Assembly (NCBI GenBank): GCA_026874595.1
Contig: CM049321.1
Coordinates: 26,525,479-26,589,478, forward strand
Length of the DNA stretch: 64,000 bases
Origin: Sipunculus nudus
Taxonomy: Eukaryota; Annelida; Sipuncula; Golfingiida; Sipunculidae
Direction: 5' to 3'
A program made the position numbers and the translations under genes. Each line of letters opens with the position of its first letter. The first letter of the stretch is position 1. Below the pieces are notes generated by a model. It saw only the letters and a program-made list of their open reading frames with translations. It made no database searches and was not told the origin of the DNA. Positions 23,401 to 38,000 of the stretch are shown one piece after another.

Positions 23401-26400
23401 TAGCAGCAAGAAAAATGTGGACAAAATTTATTTTGTTCAGCCTTTGGCTATTTTATGTATGAAGACTAAAATGTTCCATTCAACATCTAAGATCTAATTC
23501 ATTAGTTTTGAGCTTCAGAGTAGTATCATTTTAAAATTTCCCGGTATATTCCACAAAGAAATTATTCTGTTGAGCCATTCACATTCTCAAAGGTGGTTAA
23601 TTAAAACCTTGTCTGGACTGTTTCAGTCAGTTTATCTTTGTGTTATCATTGGTTGAAATCTTTTCTTAGAAATTACATTTTATGTTTACTTGGAAATTTT
23701 TATGAAGGACTTTAATAATATAGACTCAATGTGACCAAGTCTAACTATTTTAACCAAAATTTAAGTATTTTCACAAGAATTTCTCCCTCAGTTATATTCT
23801 GTTGTTTTATTCCCTAACCATGCTGTTGTGAGCAGTTTTTCAAACACAGAATGGAACATTTTAGTCAAGAGATTTCATAGCATGATATTATTGCAACCTA
23901 TAATCCCCTGGGAGTGTTTAAACTAATCACCTCGGTCACAGCACAGATTGAATGTAGTGAGGGTAGTTGTCCATGCACTTCAAGAACCAACCATAACAAG
24001 GCCTTTTTTCTAAATTTCTTCCAGGACGTGAGACCGAGTCCTTCCAACCAAAAGTGCACATAGAGGCCCTGACATACACCTTTCTGTTGGGTTTAGCCAT
24101 ACTTTGTCTCCTGCAGTCACCTAGTCTGCTGTTTCTACTTTGTCTTGTAGTCTGCGTTTTAGTCATGGCTTACATAATGCTGGTCTCAAATTAGGGATGC
24201 AGATTAAGAGGATCAAGACAGATTCTAAAGAGATTCAGCTTACAAATCTTGAAGGTTATTTCCTCCTGAATTTTTCAATAGTTCAGTGACTGGAAAGTTG
24301 AGATGATTAGGTGTACAATCATTTTATTGTCATTAAGATCTTAATCACATATATATTCAAAATTACTAATAGCGACAGTGGGCCATTGGGAAAAAAATAC
24401 TTTTGCCTCTCTTTCCATACCAGAATGATAGATTCTTGATTTAAATGGGCTTCATTTGTTTTTGAGATGGTAATTTGTAGATTAAGAAAGACAGTAGCTT
24501 AATTATGTAGAGAAGATATTGACATATCTATTAAAATGTTGTTCAAGGCGGCCATCTAGTATTAACCAAGGACTTTCCGCAGTTACTGTTATAACATTCA
24601 GCATAGCAGTTATATATAAATGTAATTTCATCACTAACTATGCCAGCTACTGAACTATGCATAATGTTCAACTTCTCTGGTTATGACCTTGACCTTGTTG
24701 AAGCACAAGTAACACAGTCAGGCAACCAGTTTAATTCCTACAAGTGGCAGCTTTTCTGAAAGAGCATATCATATTATTACGTTGGCAGTCTGGTATACAG
24801 TATTGGACAAAAGGTGCTTTCTATTAAAATTAAGGCCAGATTTATATAATTATTAAGTTGACAAAGGCCCCCTGAAGATGAAGAAAAAGATGGTTGAATA
24901 GGAAATAAAGTGAAGAAATCCCATGTTACAGTTGCTACTTTCAGGGAATGCAAGTCTTATTTAATTTACAATGTTTCTGACCTAAATGTGCTTGTTATGA
25001 AAATTTGTTAACATTTATTTTGTTTCTGTTTGTTATTATATTTAGCTTGCAATTTGTTAATTTACTTTTAATTTGAATTTAAACTTGTATAGATTTTTGT
25101 TGGATTGTTAAAGTTTTTGTTACATCTTTTTATGACATTTTAGAAGTTTTAATATGAAGATGATATGAAGATTTTGTTTGTTATTTTATAGAAGTATATA
25201 GAAGATAACAGTTTATATAAGTATTTAGAAGATATGAGTTTATATTGTTGAGAATTGGGAAGTGTTTATCAATGACCCCTGTAGACATTCCAAACCAGTG
25301 CCTTTCAAATCTTAAATAATCTTAAATAAGATGCAGTCTGTATGTTATTGTAGCAGAATAAATATTTTTAAAATCTTAACAATATTGTACATTGTGTATA
25401 TATACATATAAAACAATAAATCTTCATATTTACATAATCCTTATTGCATAATATTGTATTATAAAGTAATCTCTCAGGATTTCCTGAAAATATTTTGCAG
25501 TAGTTATTCAATAATACTATATCCTTTTATAATTGATATCAAAATTTTAAATGACATTTGATCACTTTTCATGAGTTGTATAAAATTGTTTTGTAATAGA
25601 CAAAATGACTGTTAGATATCTCTGGTAAGAAATGTCTAAATAAATGTTCATAGTGTGGAGTATAAGTATAGTTTAAGTATGTATATAGACATGTTGACAT
25701 CACAAAGTTTGATCTTCTGTGACCAAGAATCAGTGTTCTAGTGAAGTGTCTCAAGTCACCCACAAAGTCACCACCTAGTTCCCACTTAGTTACCAAAGGA
25801 GCACTTTGAAATATGTTAATTATTATTTATGGTATTACCTCAGTTGTATTTCAGTTCCATCTGGTGTTAAGGCTTGTAACAATTCTTTGTTTGGAATTTT
25901 ACTTTTTATATGCAACTTTAACTTGAATCCTATTTTTGCTCTTTTTAGTGTAAATATTGCCTCCTACCTTATAATTTGTCCATGCTTTAATGAAGGTGCT
26001 TTATTTTACCATTTGAACACCAGATGGCACTGTGAAACAAAAGTGGTATTACCATAAATTAATAATTAAGACATTTTAAAATAATCCATAAGGAAGGTAG
26101 TATTAGTGCTGTAGGAACAATCATTTCACCACATATAGTATCATGTTGTGAATATAAACTTGATTAATTATACCGTTTGAGTTGTCTATGATTTGTAGTA
26201 ATTTTATTTGAAGGGATTAACCATATGAACCTTTGCATGAACCATCTTATGGAATTTTTGTTTAATGGCTAATAAATCTACTACTTTTCATACTCTTTTG
26301 TTCATTATTTATGACAGGGGCTTGGAGCTTACAGTAATATGTGGTGTTTGTTGCTTGACAACTTTGGTTGTTTAACACTGAGTGGCTTCCATCATACATT

Positions 26401-27187
26401 TTTGCATGGCTTAGTTATTGGAAAATTTTATTTCATACTAAACATATTTATGCAGATGAATATATGTCCATATATGTAAACATAAATCTTGACAGGAACA
26501 GACCCCTTTGAAATCACCTTTGACAATTCAGACATTTTAAATGGCAAAAAATAAGATCCATATGTTTTTCCTTATTTTCCAGTCTTGTCCTATCACCATG
26601 ACAACCAAAGATGAATTGTAAAATGTGTATTGCAGATAAATATGTGAATAAATTTATTAAAATTTAATTGTCAAGGATTAGATCATTTAAGAATATTTCT
26701 CATCACTCCATATTTTTTTTTGGTACCACAAAAACTTCTGCGGCTATTTTTTTCAGTTTGATATATATCAGCTTTCATTGAATATCATAAAATAGAATTA
26801 CTAGTTCCTGTTTGACATATTTATTCTTGTCAGTTTGACTTCATGCCTGCCTTGTAAGTGTCCAGGGCTGCTGTGACACTAGTGATTCTGGCCGGTGGTT
26901 CTTTTTTGATAGAATTTAACAACCAAATTGAGTTTAAAGTATAACATTTTAACCAAGGCAAGTTTTGCTTTTTTCTGCTGGAAAATTAAAGTAGGTTGCA
27001 CTTGCCTCCATGTCATTTTATTTTTTTTTTCCATCAAAGGATTCATTTATTTGGATAGAATACTCCATATGCCATTTTGTACACGTTTCAGTGTATGAAG
27101 AACAAAGGAATGGCCCACAATTAATTTGAAAATAAAGTCCAAATTGACAAATTGACTTTAAGGGGACCAAATTTATATTTGACAAAA

Positions 27188-27231
<44 letters not shown>

Positions 27232-30200
27232 TAGAGAATTCAGTTTATTTAAATAGTATTATTTATTAACAAGTCCAACAAAATATCAAACAATAAATGC
27301 AGTGGTTTTACATTCAGACATTTTCTGGTGTATATTAACGAGTACACTGGAAAAGAAATTATTAAAATTATTTTTAAATAATTTGTTGCCTTCATAATTC
27401 AGAACCTATTATAAGCCTGTTTGGTATAAATATAATTTACTTTTCATCTTTGTGTATGTGTCTGTGTGTGAAGTGAATTGACGACATGTAAAGTCTAGAA
27501 TGGGAAAAACCGTCTCTCTATTTTTGTCCTACCTTTACCTGCATCATATACTGTAACAGAAAAATATATCCCATTGTGAATTGAATTAGGATGTTGTTAA
27601 TAGGCATAAATTGACACAAAATTAATTACAAATATTTTCTTGGTTTATTTTTGGGCTTTATGTTTTTATTGATTTTTTGGTTATATATACCTCCAAGAAA
27701 ACAATAATTAAAATACACATTATTTAAACATTGGATTAAATTGGGGTTTTTTTTATTATGTGATTGGTAAACACCAAGAGTGCTATATCAATGTCTCTTT
27801 CATTCATTATGTGAAGTATTTAAAAAAAATTCACACAATAACTGACACATGTATTTACAAAGCCATGTATACCTCAAACCCTGTGATAGCTCTAATACAA
27901 AGATATGGCCATTTTTCCAGAAATCTGTGCATTATTCCAGCGATGTGATATATACATCTTATCTAAAACAGTCACATTCAAATAATACAAATAGATTGAT
28001 AATGTTTACCTAATCTAAATATGATTACTTGCTTGACTTGAATAGGTCATTATCACGTATGATATATAAAAAAGCAGTGATGTAACTTAATAAATGATTG
28101 ACCCACAAAACAAGAGATTGTATGAAAATATGATGATATTATATTTGCAGTAATAAACCATTTGTAAATATTACTCATAGCTCTGATAAACATTCAGTAA
28201 GGAAGTCAATGTCAGGCCTAAGGCCAAGCACAATAAATTTCCATTTTCTAAAATGTGAAATTATTTATATGCTTATATAGGAAATAAAATTCCTTCAAAT
28301 AACAAATTTGTTAAGTTTACCCCTAATTGACCAATCATTGGAAGGCTGCTGTAATAGAAAATAATGAAGCACAATACAAGTTATATGATTTAGCTTATTG
28401 TTGCTATATTTTTTCATTATCTGCTTGGCTCATGCTTAGGCCATATGAAAAAAAAAATGTTTTTTTTTTTTCTGGACTTATGAATTTTCAATAAAATTTT
28501 CACTCTCTGCATTACATTTTATTTGGTGTCTGTAAAGCAGTTTATTTTTCTTGTATGGCCTTATATTTAATGGTGAAGAAATTGAGACAGACATAAATAT
28601 TTAAGGGTAATACAATTTACATACAGCTTTGAACGAGCTGATGATTTTAGCTAAGCATGTTTATAATGTTTGTGGTGAAGTGATAAACATACCAAAAAAA
28701 ATAACTCAGAAAGGCCAAGCACAATAAATATCTTTTACCATAAAATATTACAATTAGATAATAATATAAATTGTAAGTCCTATGTAGCAGTTAAGTATAT
28801 TCAACAATAAGATATGAATATCTTAGAAGAAAGTCACATAAGTTTAAATTTCAACTTTTGATACACATAGTATTTGATATAGTTTCATAAATTTTAATGT
28901 AACCATTACTAAACAGCTGCAAGAGACATCTATGAAGGCTGCAGTGAAGCCTGCCAAACACAAAAATAGTGTCATAAATTACCCTATACCTAAAAAAGCA
29001 GGAGTGGGATCAAGTAACAGCTTATATTACCATAAAAGCACAGATTAAATGCAATTTGGTTGTCCAAGGTTAAACATAAATACAATATATTCCCTTCCTC
29101 ACAATCCTGTGTTACAAATGTCAGCCTAGCTACCCTCCCATACTTGTGTTACTGATGTGTTCAAGCTGTGTTAATGACAGCCGTAATGGCCCACAGGGTT
29201 ATACAAGTAGCCAAAAAACACTTCCACTCTCATGTCAAGATGGCGCTGTTCAAACTCATTGGATGATTTATGAGTGTAAGGTCAAGGTCAAGCTGAAACA
29301 GACAAGATAAACCTCATCTATAGTGGCTCTCCTGTGGCTTTATCTTTGTAAAGTTAATTATATCTAACAGTAGTTTATATACAGTGAAACCTGTGTTATG
29401 AGACCACCCAAGGGTCTTGCCATATGTGGTCTTATTTCATAGGGGGTCTTATTAGAGAGGTCAGTTATATGTGAATGCTTTCGGTTCACCAAATAATGGT
29501 CTTAATAGACAGGTTGTCTTATAAGACAGACGGTGTTACTGTGTACAAATAAAGTAACATCAGCTAGATAATGGGGCTCTCTCTGGAAAATTTTGCTTAT
29601 AGTTCAGCCAAACTACTAATACCAACTTAAAATATATTTGCTTCTTTAATAGTTTGGTATATTAGGCCAAAATCTGAATGAGTAAAATATGGTTATATGA
29701 TGTCATGAATGTTCATTTCAGCTACACATAAAAGGGTTAGAAACATGTTAATGTGATTCAATTAAATTTCTACATCTTATGAATATTTATAATGGGACTT
29801 GCTTGTCATATTCTGATAAAGAAATTAAACAAACATTTTTAGGAAATTTTTTAATTTGATATCAGACCTTATAAAATTCAAAATTTAATTGCATGAAAAC
29901 TAAAAGCTGAGAACTGCTTTCAGTAATTTGTGAGATTACAAGAAAATTGCAGTTTTTTTAAAGTATATATTTAAAAAAAAATTAATTTGGGGGCAAATAA
30001 TAGGTATTACTATATTCTTTGCCATTTTTCTGCTCTATGTTCTCTGTCCTTTTCCTGTCAGCAACTGGTAAAATAATTATATTGTCTCTATGTTTCAATA
30101 ATAGGTATGCCAGAATTTAAATGATTTCATCAAGATCACACAAATTTGATACAGCTATTACACATATATTGCATATATTTACACTTACAGATTATCTATA

Positions 30201-33200
30201 CATTATGATACAATTAGAATAATTGTAAAAATCCTCAAGTCTTTGTCATTGTAACTTTGTTTACCACAGAGAAGTTTCATACAATGATTCCATTACTTCA
30301 TGAGACACTTTAATATGCTCTTTAAACATTTTAAAATCAATTTTATACACGCTGATATCTGTGCCTTCATTGCTAATATGAGAAATATTGGTTAATATTG
30401 CTTGATTTAACTTGCCCTGCTTTTTAATCATCTCACAAGGACATGTAGTGTGTTGCTAACCTGATTCATTGTCTGACTTACCTGAAAATAAACTTGCATC
30501 CTGTTAAGATTCAACTTATATATAAATCTGGTGCATTATTATAACATCAGTCCAATTCTGTAATGTTTCATGTTTATCTTTTATTAACTCAGATTCCTTG
30601 TCATATTTGATTTGATAATTTTTATCTTGTGTTTTAATTGTTAGCATAAAAAGTAAAATAATATAGAATATAATTTATAAGAAATTATATAATAAAAATT
30701 ACTGTGCACATATACTGTTTGTTGTAACTATTTTGACAACTGAATTTGGTGTGTTACTTCACTTATGTTTATGTAAGCTTATATATATTTTACAGTAAAA
30801 CCACGCATCATAAAGAAACCTGATGTTGTCACGGTAACTCAGACAGAGATAATCGAGATCACGTGTGTGTATGAAGGTCTGCCCAGTCCAACACCCACAT
30901 GGACAGTTCACGGTAACCCGATCACTCCGGATGAGAAGTATAGCATCGATGTCACTGATGACCGTGTGACCCTCATCATATACAATGCCCAGCCAGAAGA
31001 TGGCACCACCTACACTCTGACTGTTGAGAACCCTGTCGGCACAGACACTGGTGATGTCACTGTCGAAGTCATAAGTAAGTAAATATTTTTTATATAGTGT
31101 ATAGCATGTGAGGGGCTTCAGCCAACACATTCTTCAGGGACACCTGGTGGCAAGTCAGACAAACCAGAGTTTTGCATCTGGTGACCTTTCAAATTCTGCA
31201 CACATGCGACCAAATGCCTTCAGTTACCTGGTTTATCTGTTTGTCACCATTGGTGTCTGTGCTGTGTTTACTAACAGCTTGTAGATAAACAAGCTCACAG
31301 TTCCATCACAGAGGTACATCCACCACAGAGGTATTATAAGAACTTTTCTTAACAAGGATTACCCACAGGACAATATCTACTCAGAGTAAGCCAGAAATCA
31401 TAAATTCTACAGAGAAGGTTTGTAGAATAGCTGGCTTTAAGAAGGTTCATGGTCCTCCCATGGCCTCTAGGAAAATTTTAAATTCTAAATTGTAGCTCAG
31501 TGATTATGTCATTTCTACAGGTTATATCTTTTAGATTATTACAAAATCTATGGTTAGAAATCTAAAATCCAGAAGGCTTAATGTGAGCATCATTCTTTGT
31601 GCACACAGTTTTCATCGTTGTTCAATTGATACTGGCATCAATAGGCCACGGACATGTCCTTAAAAGATATAGATAAAAGCTGAGTTGGTTATAATCACAG
31701 CTAATTTTTCACACAGCACCAAGAAAAAACATATGAATCACAAAATTTTACTCTGTTTGATCTGAAAAGAAAGAGGGTTCTTATATCTGCCAGAAGATGG
31801 CGCTACCTTCCTGTATTGTACTGAAAGAAGTACCAGTTTCATCAAACATCTTATCAATTTGTCTCACATATTCACACTAATAAGTATTATATGAATGATA
31901 TATATATATATTTATATATATAATTGATATTTTACTCAATTATATAGGTATTATAGTCTTAGATAATGGAGTTTACCAAATTGTCCGTGAAATTTGAAGT
32001 TTTACCTATACTTATCTTTCTCTAGGGTTACATATTTTTTATACCTTTTAATGCAGTAGTGAAAGAAATATTATCACTTTTATGTCATGGCTATGTAGGG
32101 CATGTAAGGCAATTTAATGTAGGGCATCAATTTACACAAAATTTATAGCATATACCACATGCCCAGATATTGATAACAGACAGGTGCACATTATATCTGA
32201 AATGAATAGGTTAATGTCAGATGAGTCATCTGTAACCAGGTCCCCTGGACAGTCCACCTGATGTCCAGGTATGGTCATTTAATGACCCAGCTGCAACAAG
32301 GGTCATTATAAAGGCTAGAGATCTGTTTAGATTAAATTGGTACATAGCTGATCTGTTGATAAAATAAAACCTGAACAATATTAATAAAATTCAAGACTTT
32401 CTATAAAGTCTTCAAACCTTGCATATCTTCCTGTTATTATTAATGAATACCAATTCAGAAAGTGTCAAAGTTTATTTAATTAATTATAGTCTTTAAAAAT
32501 TACCGCAAATGATCACTGCCATCACTGAGAACTTATTTTTATTTTCTTACTATCATAGATCAGACATTAAGTTTTATCATTAGAAATTTTTTGTTCACTC
32601 AACCTTTGCAGGGGAAAAACATGAAAATCACAGGAACTTATTTGATGTACCCCTGCCTTGGCCCCTTCTTTAAAACAATCCATTCATCAGCTGTTTATTT
32701 TAATCTTAGCTAGTATAATTTTCTTACAAATTTGTCAAAATATTATTTTGTTACTTTAGTAAACATAATTATATTTAAGACATCTGAGTTATTCTAAGCA
32801 CCCAGTATGAGAAGAAAACTCTTTAAAGGTGCCCATTCACCTACCTTTGGAAAAAAAAAAATGTAGATGATTTCTGGCTTCCTCTGTGTATATAATAATG
32901 ATCTGAGGGTAACTGGTTTTAAAAAGTTCTTATAACACCTTTGTGAACAATGTATGAACTTGTTTATCAACAACATGTTTGTAGACATGGCAATGTTAAC
33001 AAACGGGAAAAACATGTAACCTAAGGTGGTAGGTTGGATATATGCAGAGGTAGAAAGGTCACTTGTTGCAAAACACCATTTGCAAAGCTCTGGCTTATTA
33101 GACTTGTTGCCAGATGCCTTTGTTGAATTTGTTTGTATTATTTTGCCGGGCCCCCACATATTATAAACACATTGATATAAACAAACAAGCAGTCTGTGTG

Positions 33201-34112
33201 AGGTGATATCAAAGTTTTCTGACCTATGCTTTTAGAAGCTCTTAGGGATTACCTTTAGTTTATGAAGGTCAGACAGGTGATTGGGCCCCTTTAATTTTTA
33301 GTTCTTGTTAAACCAAATGACCGTTAATTAGCATCTCCAGACATTGTTTATTCAATAAAAAATTTTTATCTGATATTGTTTATTACACCTGTATACAGCA
33401 TTAACTGTTCAGTGTCCTTTTTGTTAAGTATGTAATGTCTTTAACTCACTAATCTAAACTTTTAACTGCTGATTTTTACCTTAGAAATTTCTTTGCTAAA
33501 CAAGAGATAATAAATCAGAAGTATTATTCTTTGATATAAGCATTCAGTGTAATCACTAGACTGGAGATATCATCTGTAATACACACCTCTTATTACTGTG
33601 ATCTCTGCTGAGAACATGGCTCCATTAGTGTAAGTATTGTGGATAACATAGTAACAGTAGGTTAGAGTTATACGACCTTTCTTTTTGAGTGTTTCTTTCA
33701 TGTACCTGGAATCACTTTTTTAGGGTGTTGTTATACACACAAACATAGTATGGAGGGGAAAAAATAAATTCTGACCTCTGTGAAAAAGGTCACATGTACA
33801 ATGTTACAGCTTGAGGATTTTCTTATCAGATGTGTAGAAGGACATGCAGGGTCAGAGTGTAATGTGACTTTTTATTGGAATAATCAGGGATTATGGAGAC
33901 ACACTTGAGTTTGGGAATTGAAGGTGTTTATTACTAGGTGTTGCCTGTATTGGACACCTGTTGTTCCTAGGTTACATGGAAAGATTTTCTCCCCCACAGA
34001 GATTTGATGAACTTGCTGTTCTAAACTGGTCTTCAACCTGTGTAATATGATAAGAGCTTTACCTTGTCTTCAACTCTAACAAAATTGGTTGTCTATTATT
34101 AGATTATGAATT

Positions 34113-34154
<42 letters not shown>

Positions 34155-34977
34155 AACCGTGGTGTTAAACCTTGATGTGGAAAACATTTATATATTCAAG
34201 GTCGACATAATGAGTTTTGTTTGGTAATAAAACTAGAGATTGCAGGGGCTTTGAGGTTTAATCTTTGACAGAAGTGAGTTATTCAACTGGGGTAGAATGT
34301 AGCCTAGTGGTTAAGGCGTTGGACTTCTGAGCTGAAGCATATACCAACCTGAAATCCAGAAGGCTTAATAATAACATATTACCCTTATCATATGGATACC
34401 TTCATCCTCATTCAACAGACAGTGCCACCTACAGCCATGGACCATGGGCCATGGAAAAAAAAAGAAAAAAGAGTTGATTGACTGAAAAAGGTTCAAAGCA
34501 AAATAATAAATATGTATATATATATGTACATATTAATATTTAATATATTAGTTTTATATACATGTTTATATAAATATATACATATAAAGTATTATATACA
34601 TATTTTATAATATATAGATAATTGTATATGTTAAATACCAGTATGACATAACAGAAATTTAACACAATTTCCCCATGTAAGTGTTGAATGGTACATAAAG
34701 CCTGGTATTGTAAACCCATCTGGGGCAATACCAGATAAATGGAGAGCATGTGTTAGCCTTAAGTGTGCTTGTGTGATGGCCTTGAGAGGGTGATATGTTG
34801 TTGATCGTGAGGGCTAATCTGTAACATGTGTGATTATCAGGGGCTAGGAGTGCACTACCACACTAATATCAACAGTAACTCATAAAACCTGTCATAAATC
34901 ACTGCATTATAACCATAATTGCTTTCCAATAAGGCTTTGGTTTCTATAAACATGGTTCCACACATACATACTATATA

Positions 34978-35049
<72 letters not shown>

Positions 35050-38000
35050 CTTATCCAGGCAAACATATGCTGTTGATTAATGGTATGTAGTGTATCTTAA
35101 TATGTTTTACACATTGTGACCTCATTCATTTTAGTCTGCATAGAAATTTGGCTTATACCTAATTAAACACATAACATCATATGATGTGAGGCTATACACA
35201 CCCAACATACCCCCTCCTGTTTGATAGACTGATGCTACAACACATGACTCTCCAGTATCAGAACCAGGCGATATGATTATGATGCATTATGATAGGTACT
35301 GCATCAATTTAATAACACCAAATACACAATAAGTATAGAAATTTCAAATTGGAAGGTTTCAAAGAAAAGATGATGAAGTAGTACATCTGCCAATTCAAAA
35401 ATGTTTATTATCAAATGATCAATACACAGGTCACCTTAGTGTATTCTATGCAGTTTCTGTATAGTACCAAATTTCTCCACCAGATGTCACAACCATTGAC
35501 TGTTCCTTCTAATGTGTTTATAGACAGATGTCTAACTTTTATCTCAAAGCCCATATCTCTACAGTGTTTATCAGTATTACTTAATATTTTTCCATTAACA
35601 AGAATGAATTTATCCTTATAAATAGAAAAAAAGTTAAAAACAAGGTGATACATTGTCAAAGTAATGTGCAAGATTTGTGAATGAGACACTACTTTTTAAT
35701 TTCACTTTTACAATGTTCCCTAAGAAAAGAATAAGAAGTCAATGATTAAAATGACAATGATGGATACATTAATCAATGAATCATTCATTAGCATGACAGA
35801 TTCATCTCACAGTAAATCACTTTCATGCTGAGTTGCAGGGTCATGAAACCAGGATAATTTATTCAGCATGGCCATAGTTTAAATACCTGTTTTATCAACA
35901 TAAAATTTTATCAAAAAGAATGAATGACATCTCAAGTGTTTCTAATACCAAAAAAGTACACTTAAACTTGCCAAATATCACTGGAATGAAAATAAAATCC
36001 AACAAAAGTGTCAGTTTATAGTCAGGTCAAGATCAGCTAGGACTGAATAAATGCCATGTGGGATAGAGTGCCTTTATTCAAAGTAGGGCTTTTATTCAAG
36101 TAAATGCATAGATTATTAAAGTATTACAAGTGTATACCAGGCAGGTTTATGTTAGCCACTTAAAGGCCTGACCCACACACTCACTAGTAAGTCAGGCTGG
36201 GAGTGGTGTTGTATGGATGGATCTGGATTAATCCAGTGGATTATCCAGATATTATTTGGATTCAACATAAGTGTTATCAAATTCTGAAGAGGATTACCAT
36301 TGTGCTAGACCTGTAGTGAATAATTTTACAACTACAAAAACTGTTCATTGGTGACAATATTGATTATTGTGGATACTATTCGTTTCTGGATTTAATGGAT
36401 ATAACTAAGACCCACACACTTAATCTATGTATTACTCACTTGGAAAAGTTGGATATTAGCAAATTTTTCACCTGTTTATAAGCTAATGTGGGAATCTGCA
36501 TGAGAAACATTGCATCAAGAATTTGCTGAAGTTGCAAATGAATTTATAACTCAAAAACAGCAGTATCTTATCTGTTATCCAAGTGATTGTTCTGGTTGGC
36601 CATGGGGCAAGTCTTGTTCCTTGCAAGGTTTTGTAGATCACACTCAATTCTTCAGTCTTATCATAATAGTTTGATTGTGGTAGATTTTTAACAACTAGTT
36701 TCTATTTAGATTTCTGTTATATACTGTAAAATTTTACTTAATATAAATACTTTGAAGATGAATACACAATTATATTAAAAGTTAATAGACTAAAGTCTAA
36801 TTTGCAGTAATAATGAATACAAATTTTGGTTACTCTAATCATAATAACCCGTTTTATATTTATACAGGTAAAAAAGGACAATAAATTTCTCTTGAAATAT
36901 TTTCAATAAATCAAATTTAGTTACTCTCATTCTCTGTACTCAGGATGGATTTAAGGAAATTATGGAACATTATGACAGTATTGTGTTAATTGTAATCCTT
37001 GATTCCTGTGTATTGAATCTGCCTTAAATCTTTAAAGAGCAAACAGCAAATCAGATAAAACTCACCAGGAATGTGATACAAAGTCCAGCAGGAAAAAAGG
37101 TCAGGACGTAAACGTCAAGTTGTTTATTGTTTACCAGTTCCATTTCTTATCAATAACATCAGTGTCAGGTGAATTGAAACAATAAGTTAGGATTAGCCAG
37201 GGCAGTTAATCCGGATAAAGCTGTTCATTGTTTTGACCTATGACCTCAGAGGAACTGCTGCAGGTTGTATTTGTTCTCCAAGATGATCACCTAAGACAGT
37301 GGTTGCTCAGCTACAAGAAAGTGGATGTATGTGGAGTTGTGTGTCAAATATAAGCAAAGCTTGACATGAGCAGGACCAGGCAACATGTGCTTACATATCG
37401 GAATAATTTACATATATATTGGGACCAGCCACACTTGGGAAGAAATATCAATTTCACGGGTTAAATACAAGTCTTGTGGTGAAGGTAGGTAATGCTCCAC
37501 TGTAAGATCAAATTACAGCCCTTATGAATGAGATGCATTATATGTGGTGTTATTAATTAGTGGTTTTAATTTCTTTATTTATTGTTTCAGTTCCAGAGGA
37601 AGTACCTGGAGGGAAACCACCTGAATTTGTGATCAAGGTTAAGACCTGCCAGGTATGTTAAAAATGTAGAATGTGTATTTATACAGTGTTTCTGTGACCC
37701 CAAGTTTAGGCCATTAAATAAGACCCATTATGTTGCAAGGTTAACTAAAAACCCCAAGAGAAACAAGTAACATCCTGAACACACATTTGCAAGAAAAGTT
37801 CCTCAGAATCATTAATTTGAATTAGTGACATCTTAACTAGTAATACTAATAGTCATTAGACTTAGTATAAGAAAATTATTGCATAATATTGTTCAGATTT
37901 GTATTTTCAGAAATCAAAAGAACATGTAAAAATAGACATAGGTGAAAGTAAATTAACACTAAAAAAACTACAAAAAGTGTAACCACAAAAAACTACAGCA

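Larger units (their letters stand above)
24195..30795 (+). other. Long non-coding stretch: possible 3' UTR, then intron
   Basis: 6.6 kb without a supported exon. The first 0.7 kb may be 3' UTR of the alternative last exon. An AT microsatellite lies near 27194-27230 and a MITE-like element at 29381-29542. The rest is AT-rich with nothing else recognised. Confidence 0.5.
31075..37590 (+). other. Long intron with mobile-element remnants
   Basis: 6.5 kb. It holds a TTAA-flanked MITE-like element (32823-33294), a tRNA-like SINE scrap (34292-34365) and AT microsatellites at 31896-31924, 34120-34150 and 34978-35047. An open hydrophobic stretch at 31138-31284 is out of phase with the upstream exon. 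Confidence 0.5.

Noticed and set aside
31138-31284. Open 48-codon hydrophobic frame just after exon 30796-31074
   Set aside because: The only in-frame acceptor is phase 0, while the upstream exon ends in phase 1. Both phase-1 acceptors fail: one reaches a stop quickly and the other leaves a 47-nt intron.
34292-34365. A tRNA gene
   Set aside because: Only the A-box half is recognisable; no cloverleaf can be formed, so it is kept as a SINE fragment.
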